Made by a program: the position numbers and the translations under genes. The notes beneath the pieces were generated by a model that was not told the origin of the DNA, searched no databases, and was given only the letters and a program-made list of their open reading frames with translations. DNA of 64,000 bases from positions 2,219,465-2,283,464 of the forward strand of contig JBBMNZ010000003.1 of NCBI GenBank assembly GCA_037954325.1. Direction: 5' to 3'. Below, piece by piece: positions 11,395 to 23,375 of this stretch. The DNA comes from Fistularia commersonii. Lineage: Eukaryota; Chordata; Actinopteri; Syngnathiformes; Fistulariidae. Numbering within the stretch: position 1 is the stretch's first letter; each line of letters starts with the position of its first letter.

Positions 11395-13015
11395 TTTCCC
11401 ATGAGGGAAATTCCTCTGCATGTAACCCATCATGGACGAACCATGAACACTTGGCAGCCACTTAGCATCACCAGGGGAGCAGTAAGGCATTCAATGTCTT
11501 GCTCAGCAACACTTTGATAGGCTTGCAGGAGCCAGAAATCGAACCAGGAATGTTCAGTAAGTCCCTTGTACTTGCATTACCTCGACTCTGGAACCGTGTT
11601 CCTTGGCAGTGGTTAAGCTCTCCTCTTCTAGAATTGCTCAAGGTGAAAGGCTTTGGGCCAAATGCCAGTGGGATGGAGTTTTCTGCAGTGAATGAGAGGC
11701 CCACCATCTGCAGCTTCGGTGGTCACATTAACAAAATATCCAGGTGGGGGAGAGGTTTTGAGAGGCCGTGGAGAGGGACTTTAAGTCAACCTGGAGTGGT
11801 TTAAAGAAAAAAAACGAGAATTCAGGACAGGGAAGTAGGGCTTGGCGAAAGCTGTTTGCAGTATGAGAAGACACCTTTTGACCTCAAGTGGGGACATTAC
11901 TGCACTGTGTAAAGAGCGCCTCAAGGAACTCTGGAACCAAACTCGTATGTCCTTCATGAAGGAGGAAGAAGTAACAGATTCTTGTGCACCTTTGTCGATA
12001 CCGCTGGTGAAGTCGAGAGAATATTTAGCAGCAGCAGGTGTGAATAAGATACATCTGGAGCTGCTCAAGGAACTCAAGGAACTCTGGAACCAAACTCGTA
12101 TGTCCTTCAAGAAGGAGTAAGAAGTAGCGGATTCCTGTGCGCCTTTGTCGATACTGCTGGTGAAGTCGAGAGAATATTTAGCAGCAGCAGGTGTGAATAA
12201 GATACATCTGGAGCTGCTCAAGGAACTCAAGGAACTCTGGAACCAAACTCGTATGTCCTTCATGAAGGAGTAAGAAGTAGCGGATTCCTGTGCGCCTTTG
12301 TCGATACCGCTGGTGAAGTCGAGAGAATATTTAGCAGCAGAAGGTGTGAATAAGATACATCTGGAGCTGCTAAGGGTCCAAGCCATTCTGAGGCTGTCTG
12401 GACTGGTTTGCCTTTTTGGCATCTCACTGGAAGTTGGGAACAGTGCCTGGGGAATGGCAGACCGGAGCCTGTAGTCCCCATTTTTAAAAAAGGGGCATTG
12501 GAATATGAGTGTACATAGCGCTTGCTGGCCTCCTATTGAAAATGCGTACCGCAGTGCAAGAAAGCAGACTCTGGCTGATCCTTTGATGCAGGAGGAATAA
12601 AGAAAATCCAGTTCACATTGGACAAAACACAGAACAAGCACATCTCCCGGACAAGGGTCCTGCCTTGGAGAAGTTGTATGACCACATCCCATGGTGTGGT
12701 CTTTGTAGAATATTCTTAGAGTGTGGAGTTTTGGGTCATGTTATGAGCCATCTGGTCTACAAGGTTTGCCCCTCATCACAGATGTGATCCACGGACGGGA
12801 AGTCCAGGCCCAGAGAGGACGGTATCCTGTATTTAGACCTCAGGATTACATCTGTGCCCTTTGCGGCCGATTGTTCCTTTTAGCCTCTTCACTATTTGAC
12901 CTCCGGCAGGTGCTGTGAATATGTTGGGATGCCAGCAAGCAACTCCATGTCAGAGGTTGGAATGAAGATACTGTCTGAAGTTAAGGAGTTCAAGTATCCT
13001 GATATCACACAATAA
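11395..13015 (+). mobile_element. Old LINE remnant with repeat-derived leader
   Basis: 11395-11560 resembles a widespread fish repeat ('tgcatgtaacccatcatgg', 'gcagtaaggcattcaatg', 'cttgctcagcaacact', 'gccagaaatcgaacc'). Downstream, decayed plus-strand phrases suggest an old reverse-transcriptase ORF: 'cagaccggagcctgtagtcc' with a 'tttttaaaaaaggggc' run, a KLYDHIPWCGL-like phrase (compare DRVPRGVLW) and a GVLGHVM-like phrase, then a block near 12960-13010 like LEEFKYL. No frame stays open. The clade cannot be named with confidence. A tandem triplication (11921-12379) sits inside it. Confidence 0.5.
11921..12379 (+). repeat. 153-bp tandem repeat, three copies
   Basis: The phrase 'aaggaactctggaaccaaac' recurs at 11923, 12076 and 12229, so the period is exactly 153 bp. 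Each unit contains 'cgtatgtccttca(t/a)gaaggag', 'ttgtcgata(c)cgctggtgaag', 'gagagaatatttagcagcag' and 'aagatacatctggagctgct'. Because 153 is 51 codons, the minus strand keeps a 303-codon frame open across all copies with a repeated 51-residue block. That frame is an artefact of the repeat, not evidence of a protein. Confidence 0.9.
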
Positions 13016-13989
13016 TGGCAAAAAAAATGCTCTTCTCAACTTTGCAATAAATAGCTTAAAAATCTTGAGGAAACAATTTCCAAAATAGGGAAAAATCACT
13101 GAAAATCCAGGAGGGAACAGTATGTATTAAAACCAGTGTTTTACAAATTCCAACAGCAAAACGTACTTGCTTTCAACAAAAAAAAAAAAAAAAAAAATAG
13201 CTAAGAATTCTGTTCCTATAATTCCTGGCACGATACGAATATACAAACTGACATGAACATCATATTCATTTTCATTGTTCACCCTGTGGTCTGCAACACA
13301 TTTATGAGGTAATCCTGCCGTCCTAATTTTTTACTGTACAGACGTCCGTGAGTGGAGGCACGTCGGTTTCGGGGGGGAATCAATATTCAGCCGTCTCTTC
13401 ATGCCCGTAATCGTTGCAGCTCCTGTCAGCAGTTATCTGACTCCTCCACCAGGATGACAGCAACCCCCCAGCTGGAATAATGCAGCCGATTTGTATGCAT
13501 TAATCTCCCATCCTGCCCCAGGCGGCGCCCACAGGACCAGGCAACCATTCACATAATAACACCAGGAAGATGGAAGGTGAACAAAGTGTTAAATCCACGC
13601 TTACGCCATGTTATGATACACTTTTTTTTTTTGACTGCGATGTGCACGTATGAAATCCCTGTTGTGTATTTGGATTTAGTTTTATTTGTCTGTCATGTTA
13701 ATTTTAAAGTACATTTTTCCTCGTGAAAATGACTGAAAAAAATGTAATACTTTGGTTCTTATCTCGTTGTTCGCTTTAACGGTTTGCGATTTCAGGATGG
13801 CAGTACAGCAGTGATATCACGACCTTGACGTTAAATCCCACCGTCCGAGTTTGTGATGACGTTTCTCCTCGGCTCAGGCGGATCTCGCTCATTGGGTATC
13901 GCTTTGGAAAATAGCATTTAAAGTCATGCATCAAATACGGTTGTAATGTAAACATATGTACTTGCCTATGTCACTTCCTTATATATACA
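13016..13989. other. Spacer with one GC-richer block
   Basis: Mostly AT-rich. A block at about 13320-13570 is GC-richer, not repetitive, and contains an octamer-like 'atttgtatgcattaatc' at about 13490. It reads more like conserved non-coding DNA than like coding sequence; no exon is visible. Confidence 0.35.
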
Positions 13990-14343
13990 CTGCTCAAAAA
14001 AATAAAGGGAACACTTAAAACACACATCCTAGATCTAAATGAATGAAATATTCTTATGAAATGCTTTGCTCTTTACACAGTTGAATGTGCTGACAACAAA
14101 ATCACACAAAAATGATCGATGGAAATCAATAGTATCAACCCATGGAGGTCCGGATTAGGAATCACACTCAAAATTAAAGTGTAAAAACAAACTCCAGGCT
14201 GATCCAACTTTGATGTAATGTCCTTAAAACAAGTCAAAATGAATCTGCGTTGCTTCCTGAGTGGACACTATGATTTCACACAAGTGGGATTGACTTGGAG
14301 TGACATTGTGTTGTTCAAGTGTTCCCTTTATTTTTTTGAGCAG
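13990..14343 (-). mobile_element. 354-bp non-autonomous TIR element, copy 1
   Basis: A short DNA element bounded by near-perfect terminal inverted repeats: 'ctgctcaaaaaaataaaggg' at the left and its complement ending in 'tttttttgagcag' at the right, with TA-rich flanks. There is no transposase. The interior ('tgtgctgacaacaaaatcac', 'ccatggaggtccggatta') is the reverse complement of copies at 25530 and 41246, so this copy is inserted in the opposite orientation. It is a Tc1/mariner-type MITE family common in fish. Confidence 0.85.
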
Positions 14344-14385
14344 TATATATCAATTTTGTTTGTTTACATGTCATATTTGTTGACA

Positions 14386-15345
14386 TACACTATATGGCCA
14401 AAAGTATTGTCTCGCCCATCCAAATAATGGGACTCAGGTGTTCCAATGGCTTCCACAGGTGCATCAAATCAAGCACCAAGGCATGCAGACTGTTTTTGCA
14501 GACATTTGTGACACAATGGTTTGCTCTCAGAAGCCACCTGTGCGACAAATCCAGTTGTGAAATGTCCTTGCAGCAATTCAGACACCAAGTGTTCGGCCAA
14601 GACCTCCAAATTTCAGATGAGCAGAAGAACCGAGAGCTTCATAGACTGGGTTTCTACGGCCGAGCAGCTGCATCCAAGGTGAAAAGCAAAGCGTGGGATG
14701 CAGCGGTGCAAAGCATGAAGACACCGGACTCTAGAGCAGTGGAGACTCCTTGTCTGGAGTGACCGATCTTCTCTTCATCTGGCGATCTGATGAACGAGTC
14801 TGGGTTTGTCGGTCGCCAGGAGAACCCTTCTTGTCTGACTGCATTGTGCCGAGTGTGAAGGTTGGTTGTTCTCCAGGAGCTGGGCTTGGACCCTTAGCTC
14901 CAGGGAAAGGAGCTCCGAAAGCTTCAGCAAACCAAGACCTGTTGGACAATTCCATGCTGCCAACTTTGTAGGAACAGTTTGGAGTTGGCGTCTTCTTTTT
15001 CCAACATGACTGTCCACCAGTGGACAAAACAAGATCCATGAGGACATGGAGGACAGAGTCTGCTGACCTCAACCCCATACAACACCTTTGGGAAGAATGA
15101 GAGAGGAGACTGAGAGCCAGGCCTTCTTGTCCAACATCTCGAACGTTCTTCTGGAAGAACGCTCAGAAGTTGCCATCAACACCCTGGTGAAGCTTGTGGA
15201 CAGCCTTCCCAGAAGAGCTGAAGATGTTCTCGCTGCAAAGGGTGGACCCACGTTCTATTGAACCCTAAGGATCAGGAACTGGACGTCACTGCAGTTCATC
15301 TGCCAGTCCAGGCAGGTGAGTGAACACTTTTGGCCATATAGTGTA
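14386..15345 (+). mobile_element. Tc1/mariner-like transposon, decayed copy A
   Basis: Bounded by 'tacactatatggccaaaagt' on the left and 'acttttggccatatagtgta' on the right, the terminal inverted repeats of a widespread fish Tc1 family, next to TA. The interior is a dead transposase on the plus strand: RELHRLGFYGRAAASKV, SDERVWVCRSPGEPFLSDC, IVPSVKVG, GLGPLAPGKGAPKASANQDL, a FFQHDCPPVDKTRSM block with the second catalytic Asp, then DLNPIQHLWEE with the third acidic residue, and ERRLRARPSCPTS. Stops and frameshifts occur throughout, and the segment encoding the DNA-binding domain is largely deleted. It abuts the TIR element at 13990-14343. Confidence 0.9.
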
Positions 15346-15558
15346 CATTATAATGTATATCATCTTGTTTATAGTCATACGATGCTAGATTTAGGATTGT
15401 TACGGTAATAAGCAACTTAAAACCCCACATTGTTTTTTTTGTTTTTTTTTTCCCCATTTATCAACCTACCGCTTACCAAATATAAATGCAATCAGGTATT
15501 TGGTTCTTGTTGTAAATGTAAATATGACCAGCTGATGTCAACCTTTAACAGCTATTTT
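15346..15558 (+). repeat. Flank shared with Tc1 copy B
   Basis: The 213 bases after the right end of Tc1 copy A are nearly the same as those after copy B at 44419-44622 ('cttgtttatagtcata', 'gctagatttaggattgttac', 'atttggttcttgttgtaaat', 'gaccagctgatgtcaacctt'). Similarity stops at 'acagctatttt', where a small Tc1 tail fragment begins here. This points to duplication of more than the transposon. Confidence 0.85.
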
Positions 15559-15635
15559 GGACCCTAAGGATCAGGAACAGGACGTCACTGCAGTTCATCT
15601 GCCAGGTGAGTCAACACTTTTGGCCATGTAGTGTA
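15556..15635 (+). mobile_element. Isolated Tc1 right-end fragment
   Basis: About 80 bases repeat the last part of Tc1 copy A: 'ggaccctaaggatcaggaac', 'gacgtcactgcagttcatct', then 'acttttggccatgtagtgta'. Only the terminal portion is present, so it is a truncated second tail next to the duplicated flank. Confidence 0.8.
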
Positions 15636-18449
15636 TAGTAGATATATTCATAAATAAATATGACTGCATGAAAATAAGTTGAATCTATTGAAAATAGGTG
15701 AAAATTCATTTCTCAGATATAATGCGTGACCATTTTCTCCTCACAGTTTCTCTTAGTTTGGCAACAAATGTTTTTTCAAAAGCTGATCCGTTCATTTATC
15801 GTGATCGGTAAAAGCAGGCAGAGTTCTGCATGATGGAAGCACAATATTAATTGACAACACTTGAACTTAGATTTAGTTTCCTACATTAGTTTGATCAGTT
15901 CCTTATTTAATATTCCCAAATGGGAGTATCACCATTTATTAGGGTTATCAAATCTATAGATCCCACTGATATATTAAGAACACTTTGTGTTAGTATCATA
16001 ATATTAAAGTAAACCCCCCAATGCAGTGTATATAATGAATATTTGGGATACATCTTTATGTTTTTTTTTTCCTTTTTTTGACCTTTTACTTACAATCCGC
16101 CCACCGCCGGATGATCAGTTCCGGTGGATATCCCCATCCAGTTGGAGTCTTTCCTTACCAGCCGTCAGCGTGCACGTCGCTCCTCTGGTTGGGATTCTCA
16201 GGATTCCCACAATATCACAAACTCGAAGATCAATCTTTTTAATAGCATTCGTGAACGGCCCGTCACTTCGGCCTCCGTTTGCTCCGAAGGTCTTGCAGAT
16301 GGTCTGTAAACATTGGTGGACTGTTGATGGGTTGCGAGAAAGTGAGGGATGGCGAAATATGTCAACACATCAATATACAGCATTTTATGTTTAAAGGGTT
16401 TAAAATTTCAATTTTGACAGACTCAGATCCTTCAGGTGTAAAAATCTGGGCTGGTTCCATGATATATGTCATCATCAACACGTATCGTGATTGTTTATCA
16501 GGTTGTGTGCAAGATGACAGGAAAACAGCTTTTAAAATGTGGATTTTCTGAATTACGTTTTGTTACTGGAAGACATTTCCTCCATTTTTTATTTTGCAAA
16601 CAGAGCGAAACCTTGCTGAAATAAAAATCTCAGGATCATTTACATTCGGGGTCCGTATGCAAGGTGACAAATAAACAGTTTTAAAAATGCATCTTTTCTA
16701 CAGGGAGCTCAGATCAGATACTGGAAGTTGTTTGCCTCTAAATCTTCTCTATCGGTTGTCATAAGTCCACTTTCTCAGTGTGTGCTTGTAAATTCTGTGT
16801 GCACGTCAAAAGATATCCTCATTGTAATGGATGCCGGTCCTCTGCTGACGCTCACGTGCATTCAGGAGCGCTTTTCGGGTTTGTTCCGAGAATATACAAT
16901 CGGACTGTCAAAACACACTCCCAAGAGCAAATATGACACAAAAGTCGTAGTTTGAGCCAAGATTAAAAACGTCATATTACTGCCGGAGCCAAACAGAGGA
17001 GTTGTGTGGCCCAGAACTTGCAAAAAATATTGCTTAAACTTCACCGAAACGGATCATTTAGTTGCACAAAACCGCAAAGTAGCAAATATTGGTTATTATT
17101 AAACCTCCTTATGATCCTTTTCGACTTGTGCCGAGGTTTGTTGCAGCCTAAAGCAGCTCATTTCAATATCAAAAAACACAACAAATGTCATTTTCGGGTT
17201 ATTTTACATGCATGTAAACCTACATTTGAACATTATATTCAAATACTGACAGAAGGCTTATTAAAATCAAATACACCAGAAACACTGAGCTTACATTAAT
17301 AAAACATAAAGAAACACGAGGTGTCGGGATTAGTTGCAAATGGTTTATTGTTGAAATTATTGAAGTGATTATACTTATAATATTTAATCCAGAAGAAGTT
17401 TCTTTGCTTTGAAATTGCTTCATTCTTCTTTAAAACAGTTTTTTTTATTTTTATTTTTTTTATTATTATTACCTCTCCACCGTTGCATATAAGACTGACA
17501 CGTTTTCTGTCAGTGTTTACTTATATATCTTTTTTTTTTTTTTTTTTTTTTGACATCCATATTACCTCTATCTATTCAGCAGCCATTTTCACAGTTGTTT
17601 TCAGCAGCCATTTTCATTTTACACCACAAGCCAGTCATTTAATGTAACCCCTCCCCCCCGAAAAAAAAAAAAAAAAAAAAAAAAAAAGCAGTTAAAACAT
17701 TACACACTGGCGTAAAGTAAAATAACAAAAGTGAAAAGTACATTGGTTAAAAAACATGCACATTCTTTGCCAGCGTGAAATACAGCAAGACTCAGCTGAT
17801 TCACATGGTTTTTACTAAGATAGGTTGGTTAAAAACAGTAGCATTATTCACAGGTATTGAATGAGCTTCGTTAGCTGTCGTGTATTCTGGTCATATGAAG
17901 TATGAAATGCATAGAGGAGAGTAGAGTTTCTTCGTTACTAAGATTTGAATTTTACTAAGATTTCAACTTGTAAACTGCATAAGTACACTGTTGCCCGGGC
18001 TTCATAGATAATTGTGCTTTTATATACCTTCAGGAATTGTCTGTCTTGACTGTATAAGTTTACTAAGATAAACGTTTCTAGAAAGTAAATTAAAAACGGG
18101 AATACATAGAGCTGGGGTTTGTCTGACAGAGGGTGTGTTCAGACTGGATGGAGCGGCAGGGTAAAAAAAAAAAGTAAAAAAAAATCCCTTTAAATTCCTG
18201 TCTTAGATCTATTCTGCAATTTTTGTTCAACTTCCCTCAAAGTGAAGAAACCGAACAAAAAGAATTGCATTAATGACTTATTACAATCCAAGCGGCTTGA
18301 ATTTTACGCTCTCTTGTGTGTTGAGTCCATTTCACAGAAATGCAGATTTTCCAAACATACAAAAAAAATAAATAAAAACTCCCAGAGAAATGTCAAATAA
18401 TCAAATGCTTGCAGATGGCAGCGAGGCGTTTCTGCAGGGGAAATCGTTT
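15636..18449. other. AT-rich intergenic spacer
   Basis: No recognisable gene. Homopolymer tracts lie at about 17530 (T) and 17662 (A). A short open stretch at about 16113-16310 is discussed as a finding. The segment 17700-18400 is plain AT-rich DNA. Confidence 0.5.
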
Positions 18450-19620
18450 TCAGAAACCTTGATTTTTTTTTTTTTGGGGCTTTTTAGGAAAGCAATGTTT
18501 ATCCAATAAAATTCTTGTTTACTACCGATGTAAGGCCTCCGGGCCTCGGCGAGCAGATAAATAGCAGAGTTGGTTTCCATTTTCTATTATTGATGAAGCG
18601 AGGCTTCAAACCAGACCCGGTCCGACCGCCGTCAACGATGCTGTTGCATGCTGATTTTACAAATTTCCTAGAGAAAAGTTTTAAATCGCGCCAAAACCCG
18701 GTTGGATGTGGAGTGAATTCGTGATTTTTTTTTTTTTTCTCCCCTTCCCTCTTGATATGCATACATATTTAGGCATGTGGTCAGGGAACGCCGATATGCA
18801 CGCGTGATCCCTAATTTTTATTCATTATAAAAGCTAAAATAGACGACTCGACTATTTTCCGCTCAAGCGAAAGACAAAAAGAGCCCATTCTTGACTTGAG
18901 CCTTGACTCGTTCAGGCCGATCGAGCTCCGATTTGAATTTTAAGGCTCGGTGGAAAGACCTCTTGGGACGCTTTTTGGATTTTCACCAATTTTTCCCCCC
19001 CTTTTATGGAGGTTAATATGTAAATGGAGAGTTCTTAACTTTCCTCCGTGCACCCGGAGCTCTTCTGCTCATTCGCAAGGACGGGAGCGCCCGTGTCTTT
19101 TGGAAGACTTGTTCAGCCGACACTTTGTGCTTTACCCTTTTATTTTTCTCGTAAGGCTGACTTCATTAACGGACGCATAAAGAACCGGTTTTAATTTTAC
19201 TTCGTCGATTGTATAAAAAGTTGCATCGATTCTGTCCGAGTTAAATCGAAGACGACTCGCTGGACTTTTAAGCTTTTCCTTATCGCCATTTCCTGCACGG
19301 TGAGTATTAATTACCGAACTTAACCGCTGTTTCTTTTTATTCGATCCCGGTGATGAGAAACCCGGAACATTGCTTCCTTTACAAATCTTCAAAGTTGTCC
19401 GTCGAGGTTCCGCTGCACAAAAAACGGTCGAATAATGGAAACCAGCTTTGCGATTTGGGCGAAGTTTTAGCTCCGGCCTGGAGCAGAACCGGTCCAGACG
19501 GGTCTGGAAAGGCACCAAGCACAGCCTGTTCTGAATATCGTAGGTTCGCTGCTTTTAGAGTCAGAAGAAACTCCGAAAATCCATGTTTATGGATTTCTCT
19601 GACCCCATAGCACCCGTTTA
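18450..19620 (+). promoter_or_regulatory. Promoter-like, CpG-bearing block with donor-like site
   Basis: This block is richer in CG dinucleotides than its surroundings and carries no obvious repeat. TATAAAAAG lies at 19212-19220. About 80 bases later there is a strong donor-like junction CACG|GTGAGTATT (GT at 19300). Together this looks like a TATA promoter with a short untranslated first exon on the plus strand, but no downstream exon was identified. It would run antisense to the melatonin receptor. The evidence is motif-level only. Confidence 0.25.
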
Positions 19621-22179
19621 AAAATAATTTTCTTTTGTTTCTAAGCAGGACAGACCGTCATCAGAGGTTAACTCGTGAGGAAAAAGTCATGTGAACCAAT
19701 CGCAGTGTTGAGTTAGTCTCATAAAGATGCTGCACAACACATTTTTGTGTTTGCACGTCGATGCATATGTTACTTAAAGGATATTTGACAAAAAAAATGA
19801 TGCTTTTCTTCAAATGTCCACATTCACCGTCTCACTGGAGTTTGTACAAGTTGTGACGCTTGAGCCGGGAGTTAAACTTTTTGTGACTGACCACAACACA
19901 ACATATTGCAAAAAATGTCACTTATGCAATGGCTGGTGGGTAAAATATACACAATAAATAAAAAGAAAAGATGAAAAAAAAATGAATAAAATCACATGCT
20001 TTTTCCTTGTAAAGAGTAGTACAAAAGATGGAATAATGTATTCTGCCGCTTCTTTTAAAAAGCATGGAAAAAAAAAATTTTGGAATAACAAATGAATATT
20101 ATTTCACGTCTTTATAAAAATAATAAGGATTAGTGTTAAGGCCATAATGTTTTCTTTTTTTTTCCTAATTTGACTTTGCTTTTCAGAATTTTTTTTCAGG
20201 ACTTCAACAGGCTTCTTTTGTATGACATCATTTGAAAGTATAACATTAAACTTTTTTTTTTTTTTTTTTTTTTCCTCTGTGCTGCGTGTACTTTGAGCCT
20301 CCGAGCCTCCTAAACAAATGCCAAGTGTGTCTTTGCTGGTCGCTGTTGCTAAATATGAGCGAGCCCAGGTGAGGCTGCAGGTGACGTCCTCTTCAAATGT
20401 CACCATCGGGTTTCGTAAGTGGAACAATAACCTTGACATTTACTAAACCTTAAACTTGTGTTCAAGTGACGTTGTAGGTTCTGATGTCCCGTGTAGAATG
20501 CAACCCAAGGCAAAACCTATTGGTCAACCAACGTGAAACAAAGATTAATTTTATTAAACACCCCGTTCCCAATTTCTTTCCAAACTGTAGCCGATGAATG
20601 CAATGAAAGTTTTCTAAATTTTGACATTAATGGCTAAATAAGGCCTTACTTTCCTCATCCAGGTGTTACTGAGGCACATTTTGTAAAATCAAACCGAATA
20701 GATAACATATTACCCTCACCTCTCTCTTCTGTCCGAAATAAGTTGTGATTAATGTTTTCCTTTAGCTTGAATCGCTCCCTAAGTAGCATTATATTTTCCG
20801 TCAACGCAACTGGGAGTTCATGCTTTTAAAATGATGTTTTAACTTCTGATCAACATCTGAATGTATTTTCATTTGGTATCACACAAGTGATATTAACTTT
20901 ATTAATCACTCAAAACCAAAACTGCACTTAAACTAACCCAAATTTAATCTGTTATATTCTTTGTTTCCAAAAAAAAAAGAAGAAAAAAGTAAACAAACCC
21001 AAAAAAAAAAACATAAATCATAAAATAATGCATGATGTTTACTTGGAAATAAAATGCTCCGCCATACTTTGTGACACAAACTCCAGTGAGAAAGTGTTGT
21101 CGTGACTTGGAGTCTAAAATCTGGTACCTTTTTACGTGCACAGATATATTTGTGCACGTCTAACATTTGCTTCCCGTCCAGTCTGAAGACACCACACAAC
21201 TGTCTTTTAGCTGATGAGGGACTTAATAACACACCTGTCACCCCCCCAACATAGCCTTTTCTATTTTTTTTTTTTTTTTTTTTTTTTGTCAACTCTTATT
21301 TTTTTTTTTTTTTTTCTATTTCATTTCTATATTTTCTTTTGGTAAAATCTTTAATTTGAGGCGATGAACAACAAATTAGGCACCTTTGACAAACAATGGA
21401 AATTATCATTACAAATTTGAGGCATCGTCCACTAACAAAGTGAAATACATCTGTTATGCTGTAGTGCATTTACTCAGGGATGTCATAAAAATATATGAGA
21501 CAGAAATTGGATCATTTTGCTGGTAAAAATGAAAGCTACAATAATTACTATAATACAGGATACTTTTAAAAACATTTGGTGCCCCGAAACACTAAGCACA
21601 GTTGTACATTACTAAGACAGTACTTAAATCCAGGAAGATAAATGAAGCTGCTGTCTCTTTTGTAAAAAGACAAAAACTCCCTCCCCACCCGCTTTTTTTA
21701 CTTTTTGGATTGTTTTTTTTCTTTTTTCTTTTCGCTTTTGTTTGTTTGTTTTGGTGCCTTCACTGTCAAAAGCATATTGCCTACATAGTACAGGCACCCT
21801 GAGGTGTAAATAAGACCATTATACAGAATAAGTTACAATATATGCTCAGGGCTCATCAATTAAGGCTTAATTATTTAAAACTCCTTCATTTTGTATTTCA
21901 TACCGATAACAAGCTGTATATTAAGACATCAATGATGTTTAAGAAAATAAAAAAATCACCGCAATTGAAGTGTAAAGGTCGAGTTCCCCCCCCCCCCCGG
22001 CTGAACCCTTAACTTCTTTCTTATTCCAAATAGTCCTTTTTGGAAACATAATTCACTCGGCGAGGACGAGCAGCGTGGAAAATGTTCAATATTTGTGTTG
22101 GAAGTGTTTATTTTTTTCCCACCACTAAAGCAAGTGAATTTAGGTTTCCAGTATCAATTTATATGCAGTGTTGTTTTGG

Positions 22180-22211
<32 letters not shown>

Positions 22212-23202
22212 GTAAGCAATATGTTTCGACCTTATGTACTTATGAGATATAAGAGTAGTACTTTAAAAGTAAAAAACACTGACTGAGATATACCTAAGAA
22301 GCTGTCCTAAAGTGACGTGCATTTATTAGAATTATTTAGTAAAACTTCAGCCTTCTCAACAGCATTGCATAGTCAAAGGAAGTCTAAAAGAAGAAGTAAA
22401 ATATACACAAATAGTGTCATTATTCTATAGAAATTATGATTCATCATCTACTTTATATTGATAACTAAAAAAAAAACAACAAACTTTTATTAAAGAAAGG
22501 GGGGGGGGGATTGCCCTCCACTTCCAAGTCAGAAAGAAAGTTAAAAAATGCACGGGTCAGCAAGTTCTACACACAGAACATGATTAAAAGATGAAAAAAA
22601 AAAAAAAAATGATGTATCGGCATCCAGCCTCCTTTGGGGGAAGTTGCAAGCCGCAACTCCCGATGTAATATAGCCATTTTATCTTATTCACTTAGAAGTT
22701 GAGTCCCTTTCTTATTCTCCGACGCAGTCCTGGACCTTCTGCAAAGACCATCTTCTTTACTAACTTGAGGAGGTTCTCTTATTGAAATGACCCTCAGACA
22801 AGGTACTAGAAAAGTTGAATTTTATATGTGTTTTCTGCAAAAGTACATTACTTTTCCAAGAGTGGGTTAGTTTCGGCCCACAAAATATGAAAATACTACG
22901 GTTCCGAGTTTTTTATCGGTGTTTTGGTATGAATATACTTGGCACAATCTTTGGGGTTCCACTCAAATTGTAGCTTACTTTTTTTGTCAGCATTCTAATA
23001 AATGAAGAAATGAATATTACTGATGTTACGTAAGTGATCTACTCACTAGATCATCCCAAATGTGGTTATTTTAATTTAAAATTGACTTCAAACAGTCCCC
23101 GGGTGTATTTGTCGCAAAAGAGTTCTCACTCTCTCCTTTGTCCAGAATAATTTGGTGGTAAAACTAAACCTACTCTTATTAAATGTATTTATCTTTGTAC
23201 TT
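19621..23202. other. AT-rich intergenic spacer
   Basis: I see no exon, RNA gene or clear mobile element in this 3.6 kb. It is dominated by homopolymer runs (T at 20253, 21265 and 21300; C at 21988; A at 22180 and 22594; G at 22500). Predicted frames here are poly-Lys or poly-Phe artefacts. Confidence 0.5.
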
Positions 23203-23375
23203 CAGACACTTTATAGCCTTGACTTGTTACTTTGACACTTTATAGTTTTATTTGCATTTCTTATTCTCCCCCCCTTTTTTATACTGTTTCTACAATTTCC
23301 TACTATTATTTATTATTTACTTGAAACTCTGGCACAACAATTTCCTTCGGGATAAATAAAGTTATTCTTACCTCT
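23203..23375 (+). repeat. LINE 3' tail, plus orientation
   Basis: It reads 'cacttta tagccttgac', 'gacactttatagttttattt', 'ctacaatttcctactattat' and ends 'ccttcgggataaataaag', the usual tail of a family of fish LINE 3' ends. The reverse complement of the same sequence is at 29225-29395, on the far side of the receptor exons. Confidence 0.7.

Noticed and set aside
11781..12692. 303-codon minus-strand ORF, the longest in the window
   Set aside because: It exists because a 153-bp unit (51 codons) is repeated three times within a dead LINE whose own coding sense is plus. It has no known domain.
16026..16394. 122-codon plus-strand ORF at 16.0-16.4 kb
   Set aside because: It starts in a poly-pyrimidine tract and reads a Phe/Leu-rich translation. 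A different frame of the same stretch looked slightly more coding-like and is listed as a weak finding instead.
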